DNA from: CAYSCZ01 sp051155775
Lineage (GTDB): Bacteria > Bacteroidota > Bacteroidia > Cytophagales > Cyclobacteriaceae
NCBI GenBank assembly: GCA_051155775.1
Contig: DAXETV010000046.1
Coordinates: 1-64,000, forward strand
Reading direction: 5' to 3'
Length of the DNA stretch: 64,000 bases
Part shown: positions 51,423 through 59,510 of the stretch, piece by piece
Layout: the number at the start of each line of letters is the position of its first letter
Position numbering within the stretch: the stretch's first letter is position 1
Notes under the pieces: generated by a model
What the model was told of the DNA's origin: nothing
Databases searched by the model: none
The model's input: only the letters and a program-made list of their open reading frames with translations
Position numbers and translations under genes: made by a program

Positions 51423-51453
51423 ATTATTATTTAATTTTTGCTTAAATAATAAT
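51423..51453. promoter_or_regulatory. Perfect 12-bp inverted repeat between pnp and rpoD
   Basis: ATTATTATTTAA (51423-51434), 7-base loop TTTTTGC, TTAAATAATAAT (51442-51453). It is entirely A/T in the stem, without a clear T tract after it, and lies 27 bases before the rpoD ATG. It could be an operator, an mRNA processing hairpin or a weak terminator of pnp. Confidence 0.5.
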
Positions 51454-51479
51454 ATAATATTCTATTAACCTTAATCTAA

Positions 51480-52346
51480 ATGAGACAGCTAAGGATTAGT
51501 AAACAAATAACTAATCGTGAAAGTCAATCACTGGATAAGTACTTACAGGAAATTGGAAAAGTAGAATTGCTAACAGCAGATGAAGAAGTCGTGCTTGCTA
51601 CCAAAATCCGGAAAGGTGATCCTATTGCACTTGAAAAATTAACAAAAGCTAATCTTAGATTCGTGGTTTCAGTTGCCAAACAATATCAAAATCAGGGGTT
51701 ACCATTGGGCGATCTTATTAACGAAGGGAATCTCGGATTGATAAAAGCTGCTCAACGATTTGATGAGACAAGAGGATTTAAATTCATTTCCTACGCTGTA
51801 TGGTGGATACGTCAATCGATATTGCAGGCATTAGCTGAACAGTCAAGAATTGTTAGACTTCCATTGAACAGGGTTGGCTCATTAAATAAAATATCAAAAA
51901 CGTTTTCTGAGCTAGAACAAAAATATGAAAGGGAACCATCTCCTGATGAAATATCTGATGTTCTGAAATTAACATCTACCGAAATTGTAGATACTATGAA
52001 AGTTTCTGGTAGGCATATTTCTGTAGATGCACCATTTTCTAAAGAAGAAGATAATAGCCTATTGGATGTATTAGAAAATGGGAGCGAAGACAAGCCAGAC
52101 ACTCGTTTAATATCAGATTCGCTTAAAAGGGAGATTAAAAGAGCGTTATCCACCTTAACCACAAGAGAAACAGATGTTATACTTATGTATTTTGGGTTGA
52201 ATACCCAACATCCACTCACATTAGAAGAAATAGGAGAAAAGTTTGACCTAACCCGGGAAAGGGTGAGGCAAATAAAAGAAAAGGCAATTAGGCGGCTAAG
52301 GCATACATCACGTAGTAAAGCTTTAAAAACTTACCTGGGTAATTAA
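51480..52346 (+). CDS. rpoD: Primary RNA polymerase sigma factor (RpoD/SigA, compact form)
   Basis: 288 residues, lacking region 1.1 as is usual for the Bacteroidota primary sigma. Regions: 1.2 (SLDKYLQEIGKVELLTADEE), 2 with ANLRFVVSVAKQYQNQGLPL, GDLINEGNLGLIKAAQRFDE and FISYAVWWIRQSILQAL, 3 with RLPLNRVGSLNKIS, 4 with LTLEEIGEKFDLTRERVRQI. It should direct transcription from the TTTG/TAnnTTTG promoters seen across this window. Follows pnp after a 74-base AT-rich spacer with a large inverted repeat. Confidence 0.96.
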   Translation: MRQLRISKQITNRESQSLDKYLQEIGKVELLTADEEVVLATKIRKGDPIALEKLTKANLRFVVSVAKQYQNQGLPLGDLINEGNLGLIKAAQRFDETRGFKFISYAVWWIRQSILQALAEQSRIVRLPLNRVGSLNKISKTFSELEQKYEREPSPDEISDVLKLTSTEIVDTMKVSGRHISVDAPFSKEEDNSLLDVLENGSEDKPDTRLISDSLKREIKRALSTLTTRETDVILMYFGLNTQHPLTLEEIGEKFDLTRERVRQIKEKAIRRLRHTSRSKALKTYLGN

Positions 52347-52361
52347 ACGAGTATTAAACAT

Positions 52362-52373
52362 GACAAATTTGTC
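52362..52373. promoter_or_regulatory. Perfect 12-bp palindrome before trxB
   Basis: GACAAATTTGTC is a perfect palindrome, followed by TTTT. It lies 15 bases after the rpoD stop and 63 before the trxB ATG. It may be a dimer-binding operator or a minimal terminator hairpin; nothing decides between them. Confidence 0.35.
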
Positions 52374-52436
52374 TTTTATAAAATCGTAAGGTATTACAAT
52401 CCCGTTACTTGATTAGATTAACTGAAAACAACATAT

Positions 52437-53390
52437 ATGAATTCTGAAAAAATAAAAGTCTTAATCATTGGAGCCGGTCCTGCAGGTTATACCGCTGCAA
52501 TCTATGCAGCCCGTGCAGGTTTGAAACCGGTATTGTATCAGGGCGCTCAACCCGGAGGCCAATTAACAATAACTACTGATGTGGAAAATTACCCGGGTTA
52601 TCCCGATGGTGTTCAGGGACCAGAGATGATGATGGAATTCAAAAAGCAAGCAGAGAGGTTTGGTACCGATACAAGATATGGCGTGGTGACATCAGTTGAT
52701 TTTTCATCTTACCCCCACAAAGTAATAGTTGATGAAAAGCATGAGATCATTGCTGAGTCAGTTATAATTGCCACGGGAGCATCAGCTAAATGGTTAGGAT
52801 TGCCCGGGGAAGAAAAATATAATGGGAAAGGAGTTTCAGCATGTGCGGTCTGTGATGGTTTCTTTTATAGAGGCCTCGAAGTGGCTGTAGTTGGTGGTGG
52901 CGACACTGCCGCTGAGGAGGCTACTTACCTTGCTAATCTTTGTAAGAAGGTTTACTTGATCGTGCGTAGGGATGAAATGAGAGCATCTAAGATTATGCAA
53001 AAAAGAGTGTTTAATGCATCTAATATTGAAGTTATCTGGGATTCAGTAACAGAAGAGATCTATGGTAAAGATGAAGTTGAAGGAATCATAATTAAGAACA
53101 GGAAGACAGGAGAAATTAAAGACTTATCTATAAAAGGATTTTTTGTGGCTATTGGCCATAAACCAAACACAGATATATTTAAAGAATATTTAGAAATGGA
53201 CAAAAGCGGATATATAAAAACGATTCCAGGAACCTCCAAAACAAATATTGAAGGTGTGTTTGCAACAGGAGATGCCCAGGATAATATTTACAGACAAGCG
53301 GTAACAGCCGCAGGAACAGGCTGTATGGGAGCACTGGATACCGAACGATTTCTTGCCGCAAAAGAAGTTGAACTGGAAGAAGCAGTTTAA
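52437..53390 (+). CDS. trxB: Thioredoxin reductase
   Basis: 317 residues. FAD motif LIIGAGPAGYTAAIYAARAG, GGQLTITTDVENYPGYPDG, redox-active Cys136/Cys139 in ACAVCDGFFYRG, NADPH motif VVGGGDTAAEEATYLANLC and C-terminal FATGDAQDNIYRQAVTAAG. Reduces thioredoxin with NADPH in the cytosol. CAVC replaces the commoner CATC, a mild variation. Followed 13 bases later by a strong terminator, then bshB1. Confidence 0.97.
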   Translation: MNSEKIKVLIIGAGPAGYTAAIYAARAGLKPVLYQGAQPGGQLTITTDVENYPGYPDGVQGPEMMMEFKKQAERFGTDTRYGVVTSVDFSSYPHKVIVDEKHEIIAESVIIATGASAKWLGLPGEEKYNGKGVSACAVCDGFFYRGLEVAVVGGGDTAAEEATYLANLCKKVYLIVRRDEMRASKIMQKRVFNASNIEVIWDSVTEEIYGKDEVEGIIIKNRKTGEIKDLSIKGFFVAIGHKPNTDIFKEYLEMDKSGYIKTIPGTSKTNIEGVFATGDAQDNIYRQAVTAAGTGCMGALDTERFLAAKEVELEEAV

Positions 53391-53403
53391 GCAGTTGATA
53401 TAT

Positions 53404-53437
53404 GGATTTTGGAGAATAATTCCAAAATCCTTTTTTT
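53404..53437 (+). terminator. Rho-independent terminator after trxB
   Basis: GGATTTTGGA (53404-53413), loop GAATAAT, TCCAAAATCC (53421-53430), then seven T. A perfect 10-bp stem. Confidence 0.92.
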
Positions 53438-53455
53438 ATCTTCATTAATCAACCA

Positions 53456-54172
53456 ATGAATATTGATATACTGGTAATTGCAGCACACCCGGATGATGCT
53501 GAATTATCTTGCGGGGGAACCATCTTATCCCACATAAATCAAGGCAAACAAGTTGGCATCATAGATCTTACCAAAGGTGAGATGGGCACCAGAGGCACAC
53601 CACAGATAAGAGCTAAAGAGGCTGAAAAAGCCTCAAGAATATTACAAGTCCGCTTTAGGGATAATCTATCAATGAAAGATGCCTTTTTTGAAAATGATAA
53701 GGATAACCAGATTAAGATAGCTAAAGAAATAAGAAAATACCGACCGGAAATAATCATTACAAATGCAACATCCGACAGACATCCGGATCATCCCAGAGCT
53801 TCTGAGTTAGTCGAGCGAGCAGCTTTTGTGTCAGGATTGAGACAGGTATTGACATCAAGTGAAGGAGATGAGCAGGAGGCCTGGAGACCTAAAACAATAT
53901 ATCATTTTATACAAAGTGAATACATTGAACCTGATGTGGTTGTTGATATTTCCCCTTATTGGGAAAAGAAAATGGCGGCCATAAGAGCGTATAAATCACA
54001 GTTCCATGACCCGGAAAGCGATGAACCTGAAACCTTTATATCCAGCCCGGAATTTTTAAAATTATTAGAATCCAGGGCTGTTGAATTTGGAAAATCAGTA
54101 GGGGTGAAATATGCAGAAGGATTTACTGTGAATAAAAGAGTAGGGGTAACAAGCTTATTTCATTTGATATAA
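53456..54172 (+). CDS. bshB1: Bacillithiol biosynthesis deacetylase BshB1
   Basis: 238 residues. PIG-L/LmbE zinc deacetylase: AAHPDDAELSCGGTILSHIN (HPDD zinc motif), DLTKGEMGTRGTPQIRAKEA, NATSDRHPDHPRASELVERA and SQFHDPESDEPETFISSPEF near the C-terminus, the BshB1 pattern. Removes acetyl from GlcNAc-malate in bacillithiol synthesis. It sits just after trxB, though separated by a terminator. Its last 13 bases overlap the convergent glycosyltransferase gene. Confidence 0.9.
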   Translation: MNIDILVIAAHPDDAELSCGGTILSHINQGKQVGIIDLTKGEMGTRGTPQIRAKEAEKASRILQVRFRDNLSMKDAFFENDKDNQIKIAKEIRKYRPEIIITNATSDRHPDHPRASELVERAAFVSGLRQVLTSSEGDEQEAWRPKTIYHFIQSEYIEPDVVVDISPYWEKKMAAIRAYKSQFHDPESDEPETFISSPEFLKLLESRAVEFGKSVGVKYAEGFTVNKRVGVTSLFHLI

Positions 54173-55410
54173 TAGCTATTCTTAAAGTCATAGTTCCTCA
54201 ACTTCAACAAAAGCTGGTATTTATTTTTAGATTTTTCTGTTATTTGAAGATTTTTAAATAGCCATCGAACAGCCTCAGTGTAATCAGTATTCCGAAAATA
54301 CCTGTCACGTGAATAGTGAACGAATTTTAAAATTCGAAAAGCATCAAACCAATCAAAGAATTTCTTTTTAAAAGAATCAAAACTTGCGCTATTTTTGATA
54401 AACTTTTCCATGGTATCAGTAAAGTGCTGTTCGGCCAAAAAATCATTAACTCTATTATTTTCTTTAAGAGGTAAAAAATGCCCGCTGTAAAACCCTTCAA
54501 TGTTAGATATAATCTCAGCGATATCCAGGAAGACATTTGGGTGATAAAATTTCATCTTATTTCTTTCATGTAAAAAATCAATGACGGATTTACCCGTCCC
54601 AAATGGCACACGATCAGATGGCCGGGGTGATGGCAATACCCTGGTTGTATTTATTTCATAAAAGTTGCCTAACCGGATAATTTTGTTTAGAAAATAAAAA
54701 TCTTCTCCGGCTTTTCTTTTATTCATACCTCCTTCCTTTTCATAAGCTGAACGTTTTACAACCATGCATGACCCTAACGTTTGGAATGCATAAGGAAAGC
54801 CACTAAATCTTAACGCATTGATGTAATACCTTAGAAAGAGTTCATAATCAATTATCGCATCATAAACGACTTGGTCATATTTATCACCATTTATTGGATG
54901 TTCAAACTGAACAACAGCTCCCACACAGTTTTTAAACTGATTAAAATGATCCCATATTGCTGACAAATAATTTTCCTGACAGATACAGTCTGCATCTAAG
55001 TTAACGATGACCCCATCTTTATTTAATTGTTCAAACCACCAACAGGCCTGATCCATCCCTATTTTTCTAGCAAGTCCAACGCCTGCATTTTTATTGGGTA
55101 GTCTTTGGAAGGTAATTTCAAGTTTTAATCTGTGGTTAGAATTTTCCTGAGATAAGTGTTTTAGTACATCCTTCGAATTGTGGTTACGGTCTTTAATTTG
55201 TTGATTGCAATCCTCAGGCTCATTTATAACCACTAAAACGATAATTGAAATATCATCCGGTATCTTGCATCTAAATAATGCATCAATGGTATCGATTATT
55301 TTAGGCTCGTTATGACATGGGACAACGATTACAAGTTCAAGATCTCCGGGTAATTTCTTGCTTTCCAGTACCGGTTTATGGGCATATCTTTTTAGATAAA
55401 TTCTTGACAC
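54160..55410 (-). CDS. Glycosyltransferase, GT-A type (family 2-like)
   Basis: 416 residues starting with GTG. GT-A start LELVIVVPCHNEPKIIDTID, then the acceptor-side VGLARKIGMDQACWWF and DxD motif in VNLDADCICQENYLSAIWDH; later GSCMVVKRSAYEKEGGMN and AGEDFYFLNKIIRLG. No membrane helix is seen, so it is probably soluble or peripheral. The ~150 C-terminal residues are helical and not recognised. Substrate unknown. Confidence 0.78.
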   Translation of the reverse strand: MSRIYLKRYAHKPVLESKKLPGDLELVIVVPCHNEPKIIDTIDALFRCKIPDDISIIVLVVINEPEDCNQQIKDRNHNSKDVLKHLSQENSNHRLKLEITFQRLPNKNAGVGLARKIGMDQACWWFEQLNKDGVIVNLDADCICQENYLSAIWDHFNQFKNCVGAVVQFEHPINGDKYDQVVYDAIIDYELFLRYYINALRFSGFPYAFQTLGSCMVVKRSAYEKEGGMNKRKAGEDFYFLNKIIRLGNFYEINTTRVLPSPRPSDRVPFGTGKSVIDFLHERNKMKFYHPNVFLDIAEIISNIEGFYSGHFLPLKENNRVNDFLAEQHFTDTMEKFIKNSASFDSFKKKFFDWFDAFRILKFVHYSRDRYFRNTDYTEAVRWLFKNLQITEKSKNKYQLLLKLRNYDFKNSYYIK

Positions 55411-55546
55411 TTCAGGGCATTTCTTTTAGTGATTCCATTTTCATAGGAACAAATAAGCTGAAATTTACAATGTAAATGGATCTCGACGTTTTTTAAACTT
55501 TATAAATAGATACTAAATTAACTAAGTGAAATAAAGACTAAAAAAG

Positions 55547-56131
55547 ATGAAACTGAGAATAGAATTACAGGTGCAGAGTAAAAAAGCCTGGTTAGATGCT
55601 GTTATGAATGACTTCAGCAGCTTTCTACAAGACCATGCTGATTGTGAACGAAAGGCTTCTGCTATGGCTATGAGCCTGGTAGCAAAATATCCCAACAGGG
55701 TGGAGATATTGCCAGAATTAATTAACACAGCGGTTGAAGAACTTGAGCATTTTAAAGATGTATATCGTATTATGGAGCAACGCGGAATTATGTTAGCCCA
55801 CGAGATCAGGCAGGATATATATGTAAAACGTTTAGTTGATTTCTGCCGGACTAGTATTGAAGAGCGATTTCTGGATCGCTTGCTTTTAGCTTCACTTCTT
55901 GAAACCAGAGGTGCTGAGCGGTTTAAAATGATATATGAAGCATTGGAAGAACCTGAACTAAAAAAGTTCTATCATATGTTATGGGCATCAGAAGCCAGGC
56001 ACGGCGAGATATTTGTCAAAATGGCCCTCAACTATTTTGATGAGAATAACGTCTATGATAGATTGCAACAAATGAGTGATTTTGAAGCTAATACAATTGA
56101 GAATATTGAAGTGAAACCAGCTTTACATTAA
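55547..56131 (+). CDS. miaE: tRNA-(ms2io6A) hydroxylase MiaE
   Basis: 194 residues, ferritin-like helical bundle with a di-iron site. Visible ligands: Glu in HADCERKASAMAMSLVAKY, ELEHF (EELEHFKDVYRIMEQRG), GAERF and SEARHGEIFVKMAL with Glu/His. MiaE hydroxylates the isopentenyl group of ms2i6A at position 37 in tRNAs reading UNN codons, using O2. Its stop overlaps the ATG of the next gene (TAATG), so they are translationally coupled. Confidence 0.88.
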   Translation: MKLRIELQVQSKKAWLDAVMNDFSSFLQDHADCERKASAMAMSLVAKYPNRVEILPELINTAVEELEHFKDVYRIMEQRGIMLAHEIRQDIYVKRLVDFCRTSIEERFLDRLLLASLLETRGAERFKMIYEALEEPELKKFYHMLWASEARHGEIFVKMALNYFDENNVYDRLQQMSDFEANTIENIEVKPALH

Positions 56132-56709
56132 TGGATTTTTTTAGCACAAAAACCAATAATGAACCACAGAAAGGTGACTTACTAATATCTGAGCCCTTCC
56201 TCCCGGACCCGAATTTTGAGCGGACAGTTTTATTAATATGTGAACACAATGAAGAGGGGACAATTGGCTTTGTTATCAATAAAAAATCAAATGTATCATT
56301 CGACGATGTGGTCGATGAAGTGGAAGGGTTCAAAGAAAAACTTTATATCGGAGGGCCGGTACAGCAAAACAGTTTACATTTCATCCATAGAACATCGAAG
56401 ATTCTCAACAACAGCATTAAATTGTTAGATGATGTGTATTGGGGCAATGATTTTGACAAACTATTATCAATGATTAACACAAGGGCATTAGCTTCTTCAG
56501 ACTTAAAATTTTTTTTAGGGTATTCAGGATGGTCACCAAACCAACTAAAAGAAGAAATTAAACAAAATTCATGGATTATTTATAGAAATCCCTCATCAAC
56601 CCAAATATTCGACTATAATTCTATGGATCATTGGAAGAAAATATTAAATGACATGGGAGGTAGATATCGAATGATGTCTAACTATCCTATAGATCCAAGG
56701 CTTAATTAG
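56131..56709 (+). CDS. yqgE: YqgE/AlgH family protein
   Basis: 192 residues. Family features: KGDLLISEPFLPDPNFERTV, LICEHNEEGTIGFVINKKS, KLYIGGPVQQNSLHFIH and KFFLGYSGWSPNQLKEEI. The family fold is known but its function is not; it was linked to transcription regulation of alginate in Pseudomonas without proof. Translationally coupled to miaE. Length standard (~185). Confidence 0.9.
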   Translation: MDFFSTKTNNEPQKGDLLISEPFLPDPNFERTVLLICEHNEEGTIGFVINKKSNVSFDDVVDEVEGFKEKLYIGGPVQQNSLHFIHRTSKILNNSIKLLDDVYWGNDFDKLLSMINTRALASSDLKFFLGYSGWSPNQLKEEIKQNSWIIYRNPSSTQIFDYNSMDHWKKILNDMGGRYRMMSNYPIDPRLN

Positions 56710-56719
56710 TCCATTTTAT

Positions 56720-56727
56720 TACTTTTG
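56720..56727 (+). promoter_or_regulatory. -7 promoter box for the DUF349 gene
   Basis: TACTTTTG matches TAnnTTTG exactly and lies 21 bases before the ATG at 56749. No -33 TTTG at the usual distance. Confidence 0.55.
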
Positions 56728-56748
56728 TAAGATATAAAGTTAAGGATA

Positions 56749-58956
56749 ATGAATAATGAGCGAGAGTTGCGCGAGGACTTGGAAAATTCATTGAGTTCAG
56801 TGGTCAACGAAAAAGACCATGAGAATAATGATGATAATCCAGGAATACAAGAAGCAAAACAAAAATCAGTAGAAGCGTTTGAAGCACAAGAACAAAAAAA
56901 GGATAATCCTGAGAATGAAAATTCTGAAGATGTAGAAAATATCAATGTTCACCAGAATCAGGATACTAGCTCAAACTACGATGAAGAAGTGGTTGCAGGT
57001 CAGGCTGTAGAAAAAGAAACCTCAGATCCGAATGAAGGCGAGGATACCACAGATCATGACGAGACATCAGATCAGCATGCAGGCGAGGATACCTCAGCTC
57101 ATGACGAGACCTCAGATTCGAATGAAGGAGAGGATACCTCAGCTCATGACGAGACATCAGATTCGAATGAAGCAGAGGATACCTCAGATCATGACGATGG
57201 GGATAATACAAGCCAATCCTCCGATGAAAGCAATAACAGCCCGGTGGACTACTCAGAAATGGGTAAAGAAGAGCTGCTGGAGGAATTGAAGCAATTTTTA
57301 AAGATCGAAGACTATCGAGGAGTAAACCATAAGCTTAAACAAATAAAAGATGCATTTGACCGCTTAGCTGACACGGAAAAGGCAGATGCATATAATAAAT
57401 ATATTAAAGATGGTGGTGAAAAAGATGGATTTGAATATAAAGAAGATTCAATAAATGCTGAATTTAATTCCAGGTATAATATTGTAAAGGATAACATCAC
57501 ACAATTCTTTGATAAGCAGGAAAAGCAAAAAGAAGATAATCTTTCTAAAAAGAATGATATCCTTGAAAGGTTAAGAGCGATTGTTGATGGAGAAGAGTCG
57601 AACGCCAGTATAAATGCTTTAAAGGAGCTACAGGCTGAATGGAGAAGTATAGGGCCGGTTCCCAGGCAATTTAATAAAGGTCTTTGGGCCAGCTATAATG
57701 CACTGATCGATCGGTTCTATGATAGAAGAAGTATTTATTTCGAATTAAAGGAGTTAGATAGAAAAAAGAATCTCAAGTCCAAGATCGACTTGTGTGAAAA
57801 AGCAGAAGAACTTGGAAAGATTGAAAATTTACAAGATGCTATAAAGCAGCTAAACGAGCTTCATGAAGAATTCAAGCATATTGGGCCAGTTCCAAAAGAT
57901 GATCAGGAAGACGTTTGGAAAAGATTCAAAGCAGCCTCAGATAACGTTTATGCCAGAAGGAAGGCTTTCGTAGAGAACCTGAAGAATGAGCTTCACCAGA
58001 ATATGGAAAAGAAACTCAATATTACTGAGCATGTACAGGAATTTTTAGCATTTGATTCAGAGCGGATTAATGATTGGAACCAGAAAACCAAAGAAATCCT
58101 GAATATACAAAAAGAGTGGGAAGCAATAGGTGGTTTACCAAGAGATAAAGCAAAAGAGATCAATCGTAAGTTTTGGACTGCTTTCAAAGGTTTCTTTCAT
58201 AACAAATCGAAATTTTTTAAGAAACTAGAGAAGTTCAGGGAAGAAAATCTTCTTAAAAAACAGGAGCTGATACAAAAAGCAGAGGAAGTAAAAGATAGTG
58301 AAGATTGGAATAATACAGCCGACTATTTAAAAAGCTTACAGGCTAATTGGAAAGCAATTGGACCGGTCCCTGAAAAACAACGGGATGAGATTTACAAACA
58401 ATTTAAAGCTGCCTGCGATCACTTTTTTGAAAAAAAGCGCATGCAAAACAAAGAAGCTGAGAGAGAGTTTGAAGATAACCTAAAGCAAAAAGAGCAGATT
58501 TGTGAACAGATTGATAACATTACCCAGTCAGATGATCCTGTTGACCTGGATATCCTTTACGGATTGATCGATAAATTCAGTGAAATTGGTTTTGTGCCTA
58601 GAAGATCCATAAAAGATATACAAAAGAAGTTTAACAATGCGCTTGGCAATCTGATTGACAATTGCACATCCTTATCTGAGGAAAAGAAAGAGGAGCTACA
58701 AATAAACATTGAAGTAAACAAAATAAAAGGTAGCCCACATGGTAATAAGAAGCTCGAGAGAAAAGAAAACAGCATTAGGAAGAAAATTTCTACCCTTGAG
58801 AATGATATTTCTACCTGGAAGAATAATCTGGAGTTTTTTGCTAATAGCACTAAGGCAGATGAATTGAAAAGAGAATTCAAGGAAAAAATTGAGCAGGCCC
58901 AATCAGACCTTCACAATCTTCGCAAGCAGTTAAAAGCACTTAATAGTACATATTAA
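56749..58956 (+). CDS. DUF349 multi-repeat protein with acidic repetitive N-terminus
   Basis: 735 residues. Residues 1-165 are strongly acidic and low in complexity, including four 15-residue tandem repeats of the form ETSDSNEGEDTSAHD. The rest holds at least five DUF349 repeats, each with a W/F..IG.VP core: LQAEWRSIGPVPRQFNKGLW, LHEEFKHIGPVPKDDQEDVW, IQKEWEAIGGLPRDKAKEIN, LQANWKAIGPVPEKQRDEIY and LIDKFSEIGFVPRRS. A coiled coil ends the protein. No signal peptide, so cytosolic. Related Bacteroidota proteins are annotated only as DUF349; a role in RNA or nucleoid processes is guesswork. Confidence 0.88.
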   Translation: MNNERELREDLENSLSSVVNEKDHENNDDNPGIQEAKQKSVEAFEAQEQKKDNPENENSEDVENINVHQNQDTSSNYDEEVVAGQAVEKETSDPNEGEDTTDHDETSDQHAGEDTSAHDETSDSNEGEDTSAHDETSDSNEAEDTSDHDDGDNTSQSSDESNNSPVDYSEMGKEELLEELKQFLKIEDYRGVNHKLKQIKDAFDRLADTEKADAYNKYIKDGGEKDGFEYKEDSINAEFNSRYNIVKDNITQFFDKQEKQKEDNLSKKNDILERLRAIVDGEESNASINALKELQAEWRSIGPVPRQFNKGLWASYNALIDRFYDRRSIYFELKELDRKKNLKSKIDLCEKAEELGKIENLQDAIKQLNELHEEFKHIGPVPKDDQEDVWKRFKAASDNVYARRKAFVENLKNELHQNMEKKLNITEHVQEFLAFDSERINDWNQKTKEILNIQKEWEAIGGLPRDKAKEINRKFWTAFKGFFHNKSKFFKKLEKFREENLLKKQELIQKAEEVKDSEDWNNTADYLKSLQANWKAIGPVPEKQRDEIYKQFKAACDHFFEKKRMQNKEAEREFEDNLKQKEQICEQIDNITQSDDPVDLDILYGLIDKFSEIGFVPRRSIKDIQKKFNNALGNLIDNCTSLSEEKKEELQINIEVNKIKGSPHGNKKLERKENSIRKKISTLENDISTWKNNLEFFANSTKADELKREFKEKIEQAQSDLHNLRKQLKALNSTY
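57016..57195 (+). repeat. Four tandem 45-bp repeats inside the DUF349 gene
   Basis: In-frame units encode ETSDPNEGEDTTDHD, ETSDQHAGEDTSAHD, ETSDSNEGEDTSAHD and ETSDSNEAEDTSDHD. The middle two are nearly identical at DNA level, which points to recent slippage or unequal crossing-over. The repeat makes a false leftward frame at 56966-57211. Confidence 0.85.
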
Positions 58957-58987
58957 TTTGTAAATAAAGGAGTTTGTTATACTTTTG
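58957..58987 (+). promoter_or_regulatory. Promoter of tRNA-Thr (-33 and -7)
   Basis: TTTG at 58957-58960, 19-base spacer, TACTTTTG at 58980-58987: an exact match to the Bacteroidota TTTG-N19-TAnnTTTG arrangement, ending 16 bases before the mature tRNA. It is the best promoter match in the window. Confidence 0.75.
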
Positions 58988-59003
58988 CCCTCCTAAAAAA
59001 AAT

Positions 59004-59077
59004 GCCTCCTTAGCTCAGCTGGCCAGAGCAACTGACTTGTAATCAGTAGGTCGTTGGTTCGAATCCGACAGGGGGCT
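59004..59077 (+). tRNA. tRNA-Thr (anticodon TGT)
   Basis: 74 nt cloverleaf: acceptor GCCTCCT/AGGGGGC, D arm GCTC-AGCTGGCCA-GAGC, anticodon arm CTGACT-TGT-AATCAG, variable AGGTC, T arm GTTGG-TTCGAAT-CCGAC, discriminator T. CCA not encoded. Followed by a terminator hairpin at 59088. Confidence 0.95.
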
Positions 59078-59087
59078 CTTGATAATC

Positions 59088-59117
59088 AAGCAGTTACAAA
59101 ATGTATCTGCTTTTTTT
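59088..59117 (+). terminator. Rho-independent terminator of tRNA-Thr
   Basis: AGCAG (59089-59093) pairs with CTGCT (59107-59111), extended by TAC/GTA across one T-T mismatch, followed by seven T. Begins 11 bases after the tRNA. Confidence 0.8.
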
Positions 59118-59510
59118 ATGCCCGCTTGCCAGCTTTTTTGATTCTACCTCCCATCAGCCTGGGATAGTAAGCGCATTCGCCCTTTTCTGAAAACAACAAA
59201 TCATAAAAGAGTATAGCTGTTGCATTCTAAATGTACTATCTTCGGCACAGGGCTATATAATATATCAGTTTCGGTGCATTAAAAAAGTGTTAACGTTCTG
59301 GAATTCTATTAATAAAAAAACTAAAGCTGCTATTTTTCCGGCAAACCGCATTGCCTTGCTCAACCATTAGAGGGATCATTGATAATTAAGTACTTACAAA
59401 ATATTTCACATAAGTGCTTTTTTTGTGTCATCTAATAAAAGCAACCTGGTTACATCTTTAAATAATTACGATATTTTTACAGATTGTATTTAGTGAAATC
59501 GAGTATTCCC
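59118..59510. other. Intergenic region with a diverged duplicate of the tRNA-Thr tail
   Basis: About 390 bases with no credible gene. 59369-59424 is a diverged copy of the tRNA-Thr 3' end plus terminator (59070-59117): both share TTGATAAT.AAG.A.TTACAAAAT followed by the T tract. Just before it, GCCTTGCTCA at 59353-59362 resembles the tRNA 5' end with four bases lost. The rest (59120-59350) is mixed sequence with nothing recognisable. Confidence 0.5.
59388..59424 (+). terminator. Second terminator-like hairpin (duplicate copy)
   Basis: AAGTACTT (59388-59395) pairs with AAGTGCTT (59412-59419, one G-U pair), then the T run to 59424. The stem sequence differs from the first copy but pairing is kept. 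Confidence 0.55.

Noticed and set aside
57016..57195. CRISPR array
   Set aside because: The units are contiguous in-frame coding repeats without spacers and without cas genes nearby.
56966..57211. Leftward repetitive ORF rich in HDLRYPLLHS-like units
   Set aside because: It is the mirror of the 45-bp in-frame repeats of the DUF349 gene on the other strand.
59353..59390. A second functional tRNA
   Set aside because: Only short fragments resemble tRNA-Thr; no cloverleaf can be formed.
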